5,515 bases of DNA, taken from assembly GCA_021738605.1 (NCBI GenBank), contig JAIPBY010000160.1, forward strand, positions 1 to 5,515, given 5' to 3'. Made by a program: the position numbers and the translations under genes. Origin of the DNA: Chitinophagaceae bacterium. GTDB taxonomy: Bacteria > Bacteroidota > Bacteroidia > Chitinophagales > Chitinophagaceae. Below the pieces are notes generated by a model that was not told the DNA's origin, made no database searches, and saw nothing but the letters and a program-made list of their open reading frames with translations. Positions 5,381 through 5,515 of this stretch are shown in pieces (position 1 is the first letter of the stretch; every line of letters begins with the position of its first letter).

Positions 5381-5515
5381 AGTTGTTTTCTTCTGTTTGA
5401 ATCCTGGGTGAAACCTATTTAATGTATCCCTGAGGAAATTCCTGTCGAGGTGGGTATAAATTTCAGTGGTGGTAATGCTTTCATGGCCCAGCATTTCCTG
5501 CACTGCCCTCAGGTC
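5378..5515 (-). CDS. xerD: Tyrosine recombinase XerD, C-terminal 45 residues (partial)
   Basis: C-terminal end of a site-specific tyrosine recombinase; the N-terminal part lies beyond the right edge. Seen: DLRAVQEMLGHESITTTEIY at the start of the fragment, with the catalytic His in LGH (fragment residue 11) and the nucleophilic Tyr in IYTH (fragment residue 20). Their nine-residue spacing equals that of E. coli XerD His270-Tyr279. The tail HLDRNFLRDTLNRFHPGFK resembles Bacteroidota XerD more than XerC, but the choice between the two rests on a short stretch. XerC/XerD resolve chromosome dimers at dif during cell division. No phage or transposon features lie next to it, so a housekeeping role is more likely than an integrase, although the missing part could change this. 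Confidence 0.85.
   Translation of the reverse strand, partial: DLRAVQEMLGHESITTTEIYTHLDRNFLRDTLNRFHPGFKQKKTT

Noticed and set aside
5378..5515. Tyrosine recombinase as a sign of an integrated element
   Set aside because: The fragment resembles housekeeping XerD, and its neighbours are normal chromosomal genes without att-like repeats, tRNA or phage genes in the window.

Overview
The window looks like ordinary chromosome from a member of the Bacteroidota, most likely a pigmented Cytophagales (Cyclobacteriaceae-like) bacterium. The evidence is the gene content (DUF2911 and DUF3817 proteins, a short 178-residue dCTP deaminase, a CrtA-like carotenoid oxygenase), matches to the Bacteroidota -7 promoter box TAnnTTTG upstream of four genes, and the lack of clear Shine-Dalgarno sites. 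The genus assignment is inference.

Left part (1-1440): the N-terminal 80 residues of 6-phosphofructokinase (pfkA, minus, running off the left edge) and a spheroidene monooxygenase-like (CrtA family) gene on the same strand. Next comes an AT-rich 400-bp gap. It holds a possible 43-codon minus-strand ORF that ends inside a terminator-like hairpin, and a 17-bp palindrome just before the next gene.

Middle (1438-4122): a TTG-initiated gene on the plus strand encodes a probable exported sensor: signal peptide, kelch/beta-propeller-like exterior, one membrane helix and a basic HTH-like cytoplasmic tail. It converges, with only 9 bp between stop codons, on dcd (dCTP deaminase, minus). Divergent from dcd is a Sfp-type 4'-phosphopantetheinyl transferase whose ATG lies 4 nt after a perfect -7 box.

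Right part (4123-5515): a bidirectional hairpin terminator separates the transferase from a minus-strand series read right to left. The series is xerD (C-terminal 45 residues only), a three-helix DUF3817 membrane protein and a secreted DUF2911 protein with a TPR-like C-terminus. The -7 box for the DUF3817 gene overlaps the xerD stop codon.

The genes do not form one pathway. They mix housekeeping functions (glycolysis, dUMP supply, carrier-protein activation, chromosome dimer resolution) with poorly characterised envelope proteins. No mobile element, CRISPR array, tRNA or rRNA was seen. The strongest candidate for something undescribed is the membrane-anchored putative regulator at 1438-2856 with its upstream palindrome; the small ORF with its own hairpin is second.
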